Source: Caldilineaceae bacterium
GTDB taxonomy: Bacteria > Chloroflexota > Anaerolineae > Caldilineales > Caldilineaceae
Direction: 5' to 3'
DNA length: 64,000 bases
Assembly (NCBI GenBank): GCA_022821585.1
Contig: JAJEDI010000055.1
Location: 124,001 to 188,000 of the forward strand
Part shown: piece by piece, positions 1-10,213 of the stretch
Position numbering within the stretch: position 1 is the stretch's first letter
Layout of the letters: every line of letters begins with the position of its first letter
The notes under the pieces: model-generated
Told to the model about the DNA's origin: nothing
The model's database searches: none
The model's input: the letters and a program-made list of their open reading frames with translations, nothing else
Translations under genes and position numbers: made by a program

Positions 1-247
1 AGCAGTTCCTGGTATCAAGTCCTATGCCCGAACGAATTCAATCCAAAAGCCTGCATCGCAGCCGGGGGGTCAGATGCCACAAAAGACTGCACACTCTCGG
101 CTCGAGCTGCGACCCTCTGTCCTTCCCCACATCTTGCTTTGCAACTGAATAGCCAGTAAGGAGCCGTTCCGCAGCCTGTTTTGCTGAATCTGTGGGATAA
201 TACCAACTGCCAACCTGAATGCCAAACACTTCTGCAGGAGAGTTTCG

Positions 248-1348
248 ATGATAATCCAGGATATCAGGACAACCGTGCTGTCCCTGCCCCACCTGCCCGG
301 GATTCAGGACGCGACAATACGTCATGTCGCGCAGGGGCGAAGTCAGTGTTTCGTTCATGTTCACTCCGATCAGGGCTTGGTAGGCTTAGGACTGGGCGGA
401 GGAGTCACTGCAGCGCGCGAAGTGATCGAACGTACTCTCAAACCCATCCTCATTGGGCAGAATGCCCTGCATATCGAAAAGCTGTGGGATGACATGTTTT
501 GGGCGATTCGGGGCGTCGGTCGCAAGGGTCTTGCTTTCAGTGCACTGTCCGCCGTAGATATCGCGCTCTGGGATCTGAAGGCGAAGTACTACGAAACGCC
601 CCTCTATGAACTTCTGGGACCTTACACTGAGTCGGTACCTGTCTACGGCAGCGGCGGCTGGACGCACTTCAGTCAAGATGAATTGGTCGCGGAGCAGTGT
701 GGTTACGTGGAGCGCGGAATGAAGGCCGTGAAGATGAAGGTAGGAAAGGATTTCGGCCAGAGCGAGCGGGAGGACGTAGCTCGCCTCGCGGCGGTGCGAG
801 AGGCCGTTGGCCCTGACGTACAGATTCTCATCGACGCCAATAACGGCTATTACGCCAAACAGGCGATTCGGATGGCGCGAGTATTCGAGCAATACGACGT
901 GGGCTGGTTTGAGGAGCCAGTCCTGGCCGACGATATTGAAGGGCTGGCTGCCGTTGCCAGAGCCATCGACATTCCCGTGGCAACTGGCGAACACGAGTAT
1001 ACCAAGTATGGATTCCGTGACCTCATCGCTCGCGGCGGCGCCGACATCGTACAGCCTGACGTGGGCAGGGTTGGCGGCATTACCGAATGGATGAAGGTTG
1101 CCCATCTCGCACACGCCTTCAACCTGCCTGTTGCTCCCCATGCATACCAGCTTATTCATCTTCACATGGCCTGTGCAACGCCAAATCTGAGAGTCGTCGA
1201 ATATCTGGGTACGGTGGAGGCAGCGGATCGTGTCTTCTACGCTTCCTTTGAAGAGCCGCAAAAGGGCCTCTGGTCCCCCGATCCGGAAAAACATGGTCTG
1301 GGCCTGGAGCTAGACCCTGTCGCTGTCAAACATTACGCGGTAGAGTGA
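248..1348 (+). CDS. Enolase-superfamily (mandelate racemase/muconate lactonizing type) sugar-acid dehydratase or racemase
   Basis: This 366-residue protein has the full mandelate racemase-subgroup catalytic set: K162-x-K164 (general base pair), metal ligands D196, E222 and E248, the D271/H298 dyad, and E318. The numbering nearly coincides with that of mandelate racemase itself. An N-terminal capping domain covers about residues 1-125 and is followed by the TIM barrel. The family abstracts a proton alpha to a carboxylate; most members with a His-Asp dyad act on acid sugars. The substrate cannot be read here. An AGGAG ribosome site lies about 7 nt before the ATG. It stands alone, with no operon partner on either side. 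Confidence 0.9.
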   Translation: MIIQDIRTTVLSLPHLPGIQDATIRHVAQGRSQCFVHVHSDQGLVGLGLGGGVTAAREVIERTLKPILIGQNALHIEKLWDDMFWAIRGVGRKGLAFSALSAVDIALWDLKAKYYETPLYELLGPYTESVPVYGSGGWTHFSQDELVAEQCGYVERGMKAVKMKVGKDFGQSEREDVARLAAVREAVGPDVQILIDANNGYYAKQAIRMARVFEQYDVGWFEEPVLADDIEGLAAVARAIDIPVATGEHEYTKYGFRDLIARGGADIVQPDVGRVGGITEWMKVAHLAHAFNLPVAPHAYQLIHLHMACATPNLRVVEYLGTVEAADRVFYASFEEPQKGLWSPDPEKHGLGLELDPVAVKHYAVE

Positions 1349-1781
1349 GCAACGACCGATATTTCTCTAGCTTCTAATGTCAGAAAAGTACGCAACTCAA
1401 CCAGCCTTCAAGATGGCTGGCTGGATTGTATGTAGTAAGGTGGGACGGGCCAATTGGAGTCGCACCTTCATTTCCACCGTGCAACGGCCGGTCCAGGTGC
1501 AAGTTCTCCCTCGCGGTTAAGCTGCTTCGGACCCGAGTTGTACTGGAGATAGACGTCCGGTGGCAAGGTCAAGAGCCTAACCATGTCCGGTTGTCCGGAG
1601 ATTCTGGCAAGTGTTATAATGAAGCTTCCAAAACGCCCCTTCAGATCGGTCTGAAAAGAACTCGAAATCGTTACCTCGCTCGTGATTCGAAGGGGCTCAA
1701 GAACCAGATAAGTGCGATCCGCTTGTCAGTCAAGCCCATTCGAGCACGCCCTTCCCATCAGGCTCACTGAAAGAAAGAAAC
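1349..1781. other. Intergenic region with hairpin and a promoter
   Basis: No convincing gene is present. A perfect 6-bp inverted repeat (CCAGCC at 1401-1406, GGCTGG at 1415-1420) sits about 50 nt after the enolase-family gene. It lacks a strong T-run, so it is at best a weak terminator. The rest up to the promoter at 1591 shows no recognisable structure. Confidence 0.4.
1591..1620 (+). promoter_or_regulatory. Putative sigma-70 promoter for the coiled-coil/selB operon
   Basis: A perfect TATAAT at 1615-1620, preceded by TG (extended -10 character), lies 18 nt after a TTGTCC -35-like box at 1591-1596. It is about 160 nt upstream of the next start codon. This is sequence match only. Confidence 0.5.
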
Positions 1782-3089
1782 ATGGACAACGCCCAACTAG
1801 CCCAAATCGTAACATGGCTCGACGAAGAACATCGGCGCGACCGGGCTGAGATCTCCCGGCTGCAGCAGCAGTTGGAGAGCCAGAGCGGAGACATCGTCGA
1901 ACAAGCGCGTCGAATCCAGGAGCTTGAGGGACGCCTGGCATCTACCATCGCGCAATTGGGTAGATTCACCCAATTGGAGCAGCAGATTGAAAGCTTCAAG
2001 CAGGAACTGGGCCTGATGATCGACCGAAGCGATGAGGGCCAGGCCCAATCCGCTCGCGAATCTGAGCGCGCAAGGCTGGCAGATAGGGAAGCACTGACCA
2101 GAGAGATCAGTGAGGTGCGCCGTGAACTGCCTCGCATCGGCCGCATCGAAGAGGCGGTCGAGTTGCGTAAGGGTGAGGAAGAACGCTTGGTCGATATGAT
2201 TATGGAGAGCCGAAACCAGGTGAACCTGCTCGTCAAGGACCTTGAAGAGCGTACTCGCCAGATTCCGTTTCTCACAGACCAGCGCTCAGGTGACGCAAAA
2301 CGTATCGCCCAGTTGCAGCAGGAAACCGTCGAGCTGTTCAAACGAACCGAGGCCTTCACCGGGCGCTTTTCCATTCTGGAGGACGCCGACCGCCGCATGA
2401 GCGGAGAAATTGAGCGCTGGAGGCCGGTCTTTGCCGAAATCCGTGAAGAGCAGCAGCAGTTCATGGAGCGGTTGCGCGTAGAGGTCGTCGAGCGTTTACA
2501 GGTTCTGACCCGCTGGCAAGAGATTATAGACGATCAACAGTCGGTCGTTAACAAGAATGAAGAGCGATTGCAGTCCTTCTCCCAGACGGTGGAGACCGCC
2601 CGCCGGGCTGCAAATACGATTCCGGAGTTTCAAGAAAACATTAGGCGCGACCAGACGCAAGTGCAGGAGCTGCAGCGGTTGGCCGAAGAACGCATGCGGC
2701 GAGAAATGGAGGAATTTCAGGAGGAGTACGAGAAAAGAAGCCGTCGCGAAGGTCTGCGGCAGGAGCACTTGTGGAGAGAACAGGAGAAAAATAACAAGGA
2801 GCTTCTGGATCATCTCCCACCAATTCTGCACGACCTGCGCGTCCACGAAGAGATGCTGCGCCTCCTTTGGAAGCTTCAGGAACAATACGGCGGCAGATAT
2901 ATCAGCGCAGCCCAGCTCTGGCTCGACGGTCTGCAGACCGCCCTTGAAGAAAGGGACGATACGATGAAAGACCTGGAAGAGGAATGGCAGAAGCAGCGCC
3001 GCACCGCCGAACTGTATGCTCGCCAGGCCAACAGCACGACACGCACGGCCGGAGTCGTCTCCGGTGAGGCCTCACAAAACCGCACCTGA
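1782..3089 (+). CDS. Coiled-coil protein of unknown function, upstream of selB
   Basis: This 435-residue protein is rich in Gln, Glu, Arg and Leu and has heptad-like spacing almost throughout. It contains no membrane segment, signal peptide or recognisable enzyme motif, so it looks like a long cytoplasmic coiled coil with a polar C-terminal tail. It is preceded by a good promoter at 1591-1620 and its stop overlaps the selB start (TGATG), so the two are translationally coupled. No function is assigned; a scaffold role is possible but unsupported. Confidence 0.8.
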   Translation: MDNAQLAQIVTWLDEEHRRDRAEISRLQQQLESQSGDIVEQARRIQELEGRLASTIAQLGRFTQLEQQIESFKQELGLMIDRSDEGQAQSARESERARLADREALTREISEVRRELPRIGRIEEAVELRKGEEERLVDMIMESRNQVNLLVKDLEERTRQIPFLTDQRSGDAKRIAQLQQETVELFKRTEAFTGRFSILEDADRRMSGEIERWRPVFAEIREEQQQFMERLRVEVVERLQVLTRWQEIIDDQQSVVNKNEERLQSFSQTVETARRAANTIPEFQENIRRDQTQVQELQRLAEERMRREMEEFQEEYEKRSRREGLRQEHLWREQEKNNKELLDHLPPILHDLRVHEEMLRLLWKLQEQYGGRYISAAQLWLDGLQTALEERDDTMKDLEEEWQKQRRTAELYARQANSTTRTAGVVSGEASQNRT

Positions 3090-5020
3090 TGCGGGTAATC
3101 GCCACCGCAGGTCATGTGGACCATGGCAAGTCGACCTTGGTCCAAGCGCTAACGGGAAGTAACCCCGATCGTCTTGAAGAAGAGCAGCGTCGCGGGCTCA
3201 CCATCGTGCTCGGTTTTGCCTGGATGGACCTGGCATTGCCCGACGGTACTCTTGAGCCTGTCAGCATTGTAGACGTCCCCGGCCATATCGATTTCATCAA
3301 GAATATGCTTGCCGGTGTCGGCAGCATTGACGCCGCAATACTCGTCATTGCAGCAGACGAAGGGGTCATGCCCCAGACCCGAGAACACCTCGCTATTCTT
3401 GACCTGCTCGCACTCCCCGAGGGTTTGGTCGCCCTCACAAAGACCGATCTGATCGACGATCCAGAGTGGCTGGAGCTGATCGAACTCGACATTCAGGAAA
3501 TCCTGGTCGGAACGCGGCTGGAAGGGGCGCCAATCGTCCGCGTAAGTGCGCAGTCCGGTGAAGGCTTAAATCAGTTGCGATCTCATCTGGCACGTGCCTT
3601 GACTGCTCTTCCCCCCCGCCGCGATCGAGGACGGCCGAGGTTGCCCATCGACCGCATTTTCAGCCTGCCCGGCTTCGGTACAATTGTAACCGGAACGCTG
3701 AGCGACGGACATCTTGCCGTTGGCGAGCCGGTAGACATACTTCCCGACGGGCCTTCGGGTCGAGTGCGCGCTCTGCAAACGCACAAACAAGAGATTGAAC
3801 GCGCCTTGCCGGGCAGCCGCGTCGCCATGAACGTCAGCGGCATCGCAACGGATGAAATCCGACGCGGCCAGGTGGCAGTTACCCCAGGAACGCTGCGAGC
3901 GACGCGCCTGCTGGACGTGTCTTTCCGTCTGCTGCCCGACGCGCCCAAACCACTGCGGCACAACACTGCGGTAGACCTGTTCAGCGGCGCGTCAGAGACG
4001 CCTGCCCACATTCGTCTCCTTGCTGCCGAGGAGCTTCCTCCCGGTGGCAACGCCTGGTTGCAGTTACGACTGGATCAGCCTGTTCTTGTGGCTGCTGGAG
4101 ACAGGTTCATTCTGCGCCAACCATCCCCCAGTCTCACTCTAGGTGGAGGGGAAATCCTGGATCCACACCCAAGACGGCGCTATCGACGAAACGACGCGAC
4201 AGTCCTCACCAGATTGGAAACACTGGCGCAAGGGAGCCCCGATGAAATCGTGCTGCAGGCCCTTGAACGGGAACCTCTGCTTTCAGAGCAGGAACTGATC
4301 ACCGCCTCCGGACTTGATAAAGAGATTGCGGGTGCGGCCATTCAGCAGCTTCACAAGGACGGGCCGATGCGCGGGCTGGATGAGCGGCGACTCCTGATCA
4401 GCGAATCGGCCTACCAGCAGGTCGTCGCTGACATGCAACTACTCCTTGGCGAGTTCCACCTCAACTTTCCCTTGCGGCAGGGAATGCCTCGCAGTGAGGT
4501 GCGCAGCCGGCTGCGAGTCGTCGGTGCAGGCGGAGTACGCAAAGAGCTGCCCCAACGCGCCTTCAACGACTTGACCGTGCAGGCGAGTGAAGACGGGCTG
4601 GTCGCAAGCCAAGAAAACACAGTCCGGCTGTTATCCCACTCTGTACGTTATTCGTCCACTCAACAGCGGGCCGTCGACCGAACACTTCAGGCCTATGCCG
4701 AAGCGCCGTTCAGTCCCCCTAATGCAATCGACACGCTCAGTCTTCTGAACGACGATGAGGACCTTTTGGATTCGCTGATTGAGATGGATATAATCGTCCG
4801 ACTTCCCGGCTCAGTCTATCTCCGCCAGGAGGACTTCGCTGTCGCTACGCAGAAGACCATTGCTCTGGCCAGAACCAGAGGGGCCATCACGTTGGCCGAC
4901 GTGCGCGATCTGCTTGACACCAGTCGAAAATATGCACAAGCGCTCCTGGAAGAGCTCGACGCCCGCCGCGTCACTCGCCGCGTCGGAGATGAAAGAACGC
5001 TTATAGGAGTCGAACAATGA
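3089..5020 (+). CDS. selB: Selenocysteine-specific elongation factor SelB
   Basis: SelB delivers Sec-tRNA(Sec) to the ribosome at UGA codons followed by a SECIS element. The 643-residue protein has an EF-Tu-like GTPase: P-loop GHVDHGKST at 8-16, DVPGH at 62-66 and TKTD at 116-119. Beta-barrel domains follow, then a C-terminal winged-helix region (about 380-643) that in the family binds SECIS RNA. The length is normal for SelB. It overlaps the upstream coiled-coil gene (TGATG) and the downstream aldo/keto reductase (ATGA). No selA, selD or tRNA-Sec gene is visible in the window, so the rest of the selenocysteine machinery must lie elsewhere if functional. Confidence 0.93.
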   Translation: MRVIATAGHVDHGKSTLVQALTGSNPDRLEEEQRRGLTIVLGFAWMDLALPDGTLEPVSIVDVPGHIDFIKNMLAGVGSIDAAILVIAADEGVMPQTREHLAILDLLALPEGLVALTKTDLIDDPEWLELIELDIQEILVGTRLEGAPIVRVSAQSGEGLNQLRSHLARALTALPPRRDRGRPRLPIDRIFSLPGFGTIVTGTLSDGHLAVGEPVDILPDGPSGRVRALQTHKQEIERALPGSRVAMNVSGIATDEIRRGQVAVTPGTLRATRLLDVSFRLLPDAPKPLRHNTAVDLFSGASETPAHIRLLAAEELPPGGNAWLQLRLDQPVLVAAGDRFILRQPSPSLTLGGGEILDPHPRRRYRRNDATVLTRLETLAQGSPDEIVLQALEREPLLSEQELITASGLDKEIAGAAIQQLHKDGPMRGLDERRLLISESAYQQVVADMQLLLGEFHLNFPLRQGMPRSEVRSRLRVVGAGGVRKELPQRAFNDLTVQASEDGLVASQENTVRLLSHSVRYSSTQQRAVDRTLQAYAEAPFSPPNAIDTLSLLNDDEDLLDSLIEMDIIVRLPGSVYLRQEDFAVATQKTIALARTRGAITLADVRDLLDTSRKYAQALLEELDARRVTRRVGDERTLIGVEQ

Positions 5021-5982
5021 TCGGCATCCAGTATCGCCGTCTGGGCCGGACAGGACTCAAGGTTTCGCCACTCTGCTTAGGGTCGATGCAGTTCGGCTGG
5101 ACGGCCGATGAGAAGACAAGCTTTGCTGTGATGGACGCCTTTTCGGAGGCAGGCGGGAATTTCATCGACACCGCCGACATCTACAGCCGCTGGGTGGAAG
5201 GAAACGACGGCGGTGTCAGCGAGGAAGTGATTGGACGCTGGCTTCAGACGCGCGGCAACCGTCGCCGGATGGTCATCGCCACCAAGGTGCGGGGACGGAT
5301 GGGGCCAGGCCCAAACGACGAGGGCCTCGGCCGCAAGCACATCCTGGAAGCCTGCGAAGCCTCTCTTCGCCGCCTGCAAACCGATACGATCGATCTCTAT
5401 CAGGCCCACTATTACGACGCCGATGTACCCATTCAGGAGACATTGGAGGCGTTTGATCGCCTCGTGCAGCAGGGCAAAGTCCGATACATCGGCTGTAGCA
5501 ACTATTCGGCCTGGCGCCTTACAGAGGCCCTCTGGACGAGCGACAAGCACGGCCTGGCCCGCTACGATTCCATCCAACCCCACTACAACCTTGTGCACAG
5601 GGCCGAGTTTGAGCGTGAACTAAGGGAGGTCTGCCGGGCATACGGCCTCGGCATCATCCCTTACAGCCCGCTGGCTGGGGGCTTTCTGACAGGCAAATAC
5701 AGCCGAGATGGCGATACAGACAGTGTACGCGCAGAGAGCGTGCGCGGGAGCTACTTCAACGACGCCGGATGGAAGGCCCTGGAAGCAGTGCAATGCGTAG
5801 CCGGAGAACTTGGCGCCACGCCGACCGCCGTCTCAATCGCTTGGCTCCTTGCCCAACCGGGCACGACCGCCCCAATCATCGGTGCAAACACGGTTGAGCA
5901 GCTGCAAAGCAGTCTGACTTCACTGGAGTTGGAGCTAACCAGGGAACATCTGGAAAAATTGGAGAAGGCGTCAGCCTGGTAA
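5017..5982 (+). CDS. Aldo/keto reductase
   Basis: This 321-residue NADPH-dependent oxidoreductase of the aldo/keto reductase superfamily carries the catalytic tetrad: Asp and Tyr in [11 protein letters not shown], Lys in VIATKVRG, and His in LYQAHYYD. The C-terminal half has the cofactor-binding segment around [11 protein letters not shown]. The ATG overlaps the selB stop (ATGA), indicating a shared transcript. It resembles the YajO/Tas-like branch that reduces aldehydes or sugars; the substrate is unknown. Confidence 0.92.
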   Translation: MIGIQYRRLGRTGLKVSPLCLGSMQFGWTADEKTSFAVMDAFSEAGGNFIDTADIYSRWVEGNDGGVSEEVIGRWLQTRGNRRRMVIATKVRGRMGPGPNDEGLGRKHILEACEASLRRLQTDTIDLYQAHYYDADVPIQETLEAFDRLVQQGKVRYIGCSNYSAWRLTEALWTSDKHGLARYDSIQPHYNLVHRAEFERELREVCRAYGLGIIPYSPLAGGFLTGKYSRDGDTDSVRAESVRGSYFNDAGWKALEAVQCVAGELGATPTAVSIAWLLAQPGTTAPIIGANTVEQLQSSLTSLELELTREHLEKLEKASAW

Positions 5983-6053
5983 AATCGGCCAAAGGTTGTG
6001 ACGAATACAGGTTTTCTGCGCATTGGGAGGCTGCGCGCGCCCTCTAAAGATTT

Positions 6054-9000
6054 CTAGAGTAGTCGCAATTGCCGGTCTTCTTCTCTCTTGCGGGACCGGC
6101 GCGGCTGTGCCTGCCGTACCTCCTGCAGGGCCGCCTCAATGTCGGTGACAAAACCGGAGAGCGGATTTACCATTGCCTGCCCAAATAGAAAGCGTCGGTT
6201 GGCGTGTGTCAGGATCAACCGCCGCTGGGCACGTGTCATGCCCACGTAAAAGAGCCGCCGCTCCTCGTCCAAGTCTACGTCACGGTTGACAGGCTTGTAG
6301 GGCAGGAGCCCTTCTTCACAACCTGCTATGAAAACGACGGGGAACTCCAGTCCCTTCGCTGCATGGAGACTCATCAGCGTCACGCGGTCTGCCCGCCGGT
6401 CGTAATGATCGCCTTCGCTCTGCAACGCCATCGTTGTCAGGAACGCCTGCAGTCGGTTTCTGAACGGCGCCGCCCTGCGCTGCAAGCGATCGATTCGCTC
6501 CAATTCGGCATCGTTGTATTTGGCGCCGCGCAACTTTTCCCAGCCCGCGGCTGCGGCTTGAATCTGCGATAACAGTGGCGCGGAGGAGTCCCTGTCCAGC
6601 TCCTTCACAAGCTCGACCGTCTCTGCCAGCCTCTCTCGCTGAGGCTGCCGCAGATTGCCGCTTCTGTACGCTGCTGCCATCGGCTCGGGCCAAGCCCATG
6701 ACACGCCGCTATCCTTTTTCTCCGAGCTCTGGCGGCCCAACAGATCTGACACTGCTTCGCCGGATAGCGCCCGCTTCCCTTCCGTCAGGACCCGACCCCA
6801 ATGGACGAAGCCCGCCGGCGTCTGTGTGAGCCACAAGAGCGCCAGAGTCTCCCGCACGGGGCTCTGTTCTGTCAGAGCCGGGCCACCTAGCGTCGAGTAG
6901 GGAATGCCTGAGCGGTCAAAAGCCTCTTCAATCTGCCTGGCTTGCGTATTAAGGCGATAAAGAACGGCGAAATCGCCAAAAGTAAAATCCTCAGGCAGAC
7001 TGTCTTCGTCTACGCGCCCGGAGTCCAGAGAGAAGTAGCTGACCCCACCTACCATCTGTTCCACCTGGTGGACAAGGTATTCTGCTTCAGCCCTATCTGT
7101 GGGGGCGCGATATACGTCCAACTTTATCTGCTCTGCAAAGTCGGCGATCAGGTTGGTTGCCTGATGGTCGGGACTGCGTGAAATGACCTGCATCGCCGCG
7201 TCCAGAATGGTCTGGGCCGAACGGTAGTTTTTCTTCAAATAAAGTCGCTTGCCGCCAGGGTAGTCGTCCTCAAAGGACAGAAAGTAGCGGTGATCCGCGC
7301 CCCGGAAGCCGTAGATTGCCTGGTCCGGGTCTCCTATGACGCACAGGTTGGCGCCCCCCGCGACCAACAAAGACAACAAGCGGTGTTGCGCTGCGTTCAC
7401 GTCCTGATACTCGTCCACGGAGATCCAGCGAAAGCGGGCCTGGACTGTATTCAGGACGGCGGTATCCGACTCCAGCAGCAAAACGGCGCGTAGAATCAGG
7501 TCGTCGAAATCGAGCGCGTTTGCCTCTTTGAGGGCGGCCTGATAGCTCGCCCATACGTCGCTCTCGCTCTCCTGGACTTTGCCGTATGCGTTCGCTGCAG
7601 TTGCACTGCTCTTACGCATTGAAATCGCCACCAACGCATCCCGCAACTCCCTTGCTCCCAACTGAGGGCAGGCCCGTCTCAGAACTGTCTGCCGCTCCGC
7701 ATCTGCGAGAATCGTAAAGCTATGAGAAACTCCAATCGCCGCCCCGAACTCCCGTAGTAAGCTGGCGCCCAACTGATGAAACGTTCCAACTGTAATTCGG
7801 GCCGACCTTTCTGTGCCCAAGAGTTCGTCCAGCCGCTCCCGCATCTCTTCCGCGGCCCTGTTCGTAAACGTAACCGCCAAAATCGAAGACGGCTCCGCGC
7901 CCAACTTCTCGATCAGACGCGCAATGCGCACGGTCAGAGTTCGGGTCTTGCCGGTACCCGGTCCGGCCACGATCGCCAGGGGCGTGCTTGTATGGGCTGC
8001 AGCTGCCTGCTGTTCCGCATTCAGCTGACTGAACCAGTCGGCCTCGGTCTTGCCGACTGCATCCTGGCGCACCTGAGAATACGAAAGTTTGGGGTCCTCG
8101 AGGGCTGTTTCGAGGGGCAAACTGTACTGGACCTCCCCGTCCGCCACTACTTTTTCGGCGGGTGCACTGGACCTATTCGAAGGCAGACTTTGCCCCTCTT
8201 CCCTGGCAGGCACCCGCCCCTCTGCAGTCGCGCTGCTTTCCTTCATTGCAGACGATGGCTCGACGGCGAACATACCCAGTTGGAACGAAGAAAGCTGGTC
8301 TACCTCCCCATCAAACATGCGGATGACGCCGTATTCACCGTCGTACCCGCTCTGCGCAACCACTTCGCCTCCCCGCATGCGCCTGATTCCCTCGGCCAGA
8401 ACGGGTCCGCCCGCCGCCGCGATATCTTCAAGAGCGGTAGATCGCAGAATTTCCAGTTCCGGCCCCAACCTTCCCAACAGCCGCAGGTACTCGCTCTGCA
8501 CCCGTTTGGAGTTCGGGCCGACACCGAGAACTTCACCCAGCGCCTCGGGCAATGGAATGAGGCTGGTGAAAGGCGCCACAGAGGGCGGACGTGCACCGGG
8601 TTCGCGGTCAGCCAACTCTTCAACCCTGTGGTAGACGCCAACAGTCACAGGCTTGCCACAGCTTGAGCAAAGCCCTTCATGGGCAATCGTTGTCACCGGC
8701 TCCCAGCAGACCCCGCACTTGCGATGACCGTCCAGGTGATATTTGCCCTCCTCCGGGAAAAACTCGATGGTGCCCTGAAACGCCGTGGGATCCCCGCTCT
8801 GCAGGGCGCTGAACAGCGAGTCAAAGCTCAGTTCGGTATCGAACAGTGTGGCCTCTCGGGCCAGCTTTGGCGGCGAGTGAGCGTCCGAGTTTGAGATGAG
8901 CGTGTAACTGTCCAGCCAGGAAACGCGCCAATTCATCGGTGGATCTGATGAGAGACCCGTCTCGACAGCGAATATGTGGGGAGTCAGATCAGCGAAGCAC

Positions 9001-9551
9001 TCTTCAACCGAATCGAACCCGGACTTGGACCCGAGGATCGAGAACCAGGGAGTCCAGATGTGGGCGGGAATCAAATGGCAGCGGTCGTCCACTTCCAGGA
9101 CAATTTCCAGTAGGTCACGACTGTCCAGACCCAGGATTGGACGTCCGTCCGCGCGAATGTTGCCGATCTTTTCCAGTTCGGCCTGCAATATCGTGGTCGC
9201 CTCGAAGGACGGCGCAAAGACGATGTTGTGTACCTTGCGCGTGCGGTCATATTTCTTGTAGATGTTGCTGATCTCGCCGCCGATCAGAAAACGTACTGTT
9301 CCTCTGCAGGCCGGCGGCACTTCTTCGGCGACAGTAGCTTGGTACTCCGGCTTGAGCTGAAATAACCCTTCCTCGGCCGATTCCAGTTTCATCTGCATCT
9401 CTGCCAGCCAGCCCGGATGGGCGATGTCACCCGTGGCTACAACCTGTACGCCTTTGAGCTGTGCCCATTTCCACAGGTGCTCAAGGGTCAGGTTCTTGCT
9501 CGTAGCTCGCGAATAGTGGGAGTGCAGATGAATATCGGCGACAAGTTTCAT
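6054..9551 (-). CDS. EndoQ-like PHP nuclease fused to a UvrD/Rep-type helicase
   Basis: The N-terminal ~420 residues match the EndoQ/COG1379 family: the PHP metal site begins DIHLHSHYSRATSK, and a zinc-finger pair CGVC...CSSC lies near 280-300. EndoQ nicks DNA 5' of deaminated bases and abasic sites. A low-complexity linker (about 420-510) leads to a complete SF1A helicase: P-loop GPGTGKT near 530, VDEYQDVN, GDPDQAIYGFRG, KKNYRS, and the C-terminal motifs SLHAAKGLEF and FYVGMTRA. I prefer the ATG at 9551 because it overlaps the nitroreductase stop (ATGA) and starts where EndoQ proteins start; an upstream start at 9563 is possible. The fusion implies coupled nicking and unwinding in base-damage repair, which is an inference. 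Confidence 0.9.
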   Translation of the reverse strand: MKLVADIHLHSHYSRATSKNLTLEHLWKWAQLKGVQVVATGDIAHPGWLAEMQMKLESAEEGLFQLKPEYQATVAEEVPPACRGTVRFLIGGEISNIYKKYDRTRKVHNIVFAPSFEATTILQAELEKIGNIRADGRPILGLDSRDLLEIVLEVDDRCHLIPAHIWTPWFSILGSKSGFDSVEECFADLTPHIFAVETGLSSDPPMNWRVSWLDSYTLISNSDAHSPPKLAREATLFDTELSFDSLFSALQSGDPTAFQGTIEFFPEEGKYHLDGHRKCGVCWEPVTTIAHEGLCSSCGKPVTVGVYHRVEELADREPGARPPSVAPFTSLIPLPEALGEVLGVGPNSKRVQSEYLRLLGRLGPELEILRSTALEDIAAAGGPVLAEGIRRMRGGEVVAQSGYDGEYGVIRMFDGEVDQLSSFQLGMFAVEPSSAMKESSATAEGRVPAREEGQSLPSNRSSAPAEKVVADGEVQYSLPLETALEDPKLSYSQVRQDAVGKTEADWFSQLNAEQQAAAAHTSTPLAIVAGPGTGKTRTLTVRIARLIEKLGAEPSSILAVTFTNRAAEEMRERLDELLGTERSARITVGTFHQLGASLLREFGAAIGVSHSFTILADAERQTVLRRACPQLGARELRDALVAISMRKSSATAANAYGKVQESESDVWASYQAALKEANALDFDDLILRAVLLLESDTAVLNTVQARFRWISVDEYQDVNAAQHRLLSLLVAGGANLCVIGDPDQAIYGFRGADHRYFLSFEDDYPGGKRLYLKKNYRSAQTILDAAMQVISRSPDHQATNLIADFAEQIKLDVYRAPTDRAEAEYLVHQVEQMVGGVSYFSLDSGRVDEDSLPEDFTFGDFAVLYRLNTQARQIEEAFDRSGIPYSTLGGPALTEQSPVRETLALLWLTQTPAGFVHWGRVLTEGKRALSGEAVSDLLGRQSSEKKDSGVSWAWPEPMAAAYRSGNLRQPQRERLAETVELVKELDRDSSAPLLSQIQAAAAGWEKLRGAKYNDAELERIDRLQRRAAPFRNRLQAFLTTMALQSEGDHYDRRADRVTLMSLHAAKGLEFPVVFIAGCEEGLLPYKPVNRDVDLDEERRLFYVGMTRAQRRLILTHANRRFLFGQAMVNPLSGFVTDIEAALQEVRQAQPRRSRKREEDRQLRLL

Positions 9552-10213
9552 GCTGTCTGCCACCTATCCCAATAGGTCCTGTCGCGCATCGGCTTCCGAC
9601 TGGCTGGGCGAAAGTCGCCGCCCTTGAAGTAGGCGACCGGCAGCAACGAGGCCTGTGTAATATCGTCGGGGATGCCTAACATCTCGGCGATCTCGCGCTC
9701 GCTCTGTAGGTGCAGGGTGGTCCAGGCAGAGCCTAGTCCTCTGGCGCGCAGCGCCAACATCAGCGACCATGCCGCCGGCAGTATCGAGCCATATACACCA
9801 GCCTGCGACGCCGGTGAAGCATCTTCAGGGCGGCCTTCGATGCAGGGAATTATCAGGACGGGGACATCCTCCATGTTGTCGGCCAAGTACTGGGCGGAAC
9901 TGATCACGCGCAGCAGCTGTTTCTCCTCTGCGGTCAGGTTCGGCCCCTCACCCACATTGCGAGTGGCGTTGTATCCGTACCACGCCTTCCGATACCGTTC
10001 GGCGATGAAGCGTTTCTTCTCCGCATCGGTTACCACCACGAAGTGCCAGCCCTGACGATTGCTGCCGCTGGGAGCCTGGGCCGCGATCTCCAGACATTGT
10101 TCGATGACTTTGCGTTCAACCGGTCGGTTCAGGTCCAGCCGTTTACGTACCGAGCGGGTGGTCGTCAGCAGGTGGTCAACGACGGCAAGGTTTTCTGACG
10201 TTGAGAGTTTCAT
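9548..10213 (-). CDS. Nitroreductase-family flavoprotein
   Basis: This 221-residue protein has the FMN-binding nitroreductase fold: an N-terminal RSVRKRL and APSGSNRQGWHF segment typical of the phosphate/isoalloxazine site, and a C-terminal GSAWTTLHL...LGIP region. Members reduce nitro compounds, quinones or enones with NAD(P)H; the natural substrate is unknown. It overlaps Uma2 upstream and the EndoQ-UvrD gene downstream by ATGA-type junctions, so the three are probably translated as a coupled operon. Confidence 0.9.
   Translation of the reverse strand: MKLSTSENLAVVDHLLTTTRSVRKRLDLNRPVERKVIEQCLEIAAQAPSGSNRQGWHFVVVTDAEKKRFIAERYRKAWYGYNATRNVGEGPNLTAEEKQLLRVISSAQYLADNMEDVPVLIIPCIEGRPEDASPASQAGVYGSILPAAWSLMLALRARGLGSAWTTLHLQSEREIAEMLGIPDDITQASLLPVAYFKGGDFRPASRKPMRDRTYWDRWQTA

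Noticed and set aside
1426..1770. Short plus-strand frame between enolase-family gene and coiled-coil gene
   Set aside because: Crosses the promoter at 1591-1620 and has no domain.
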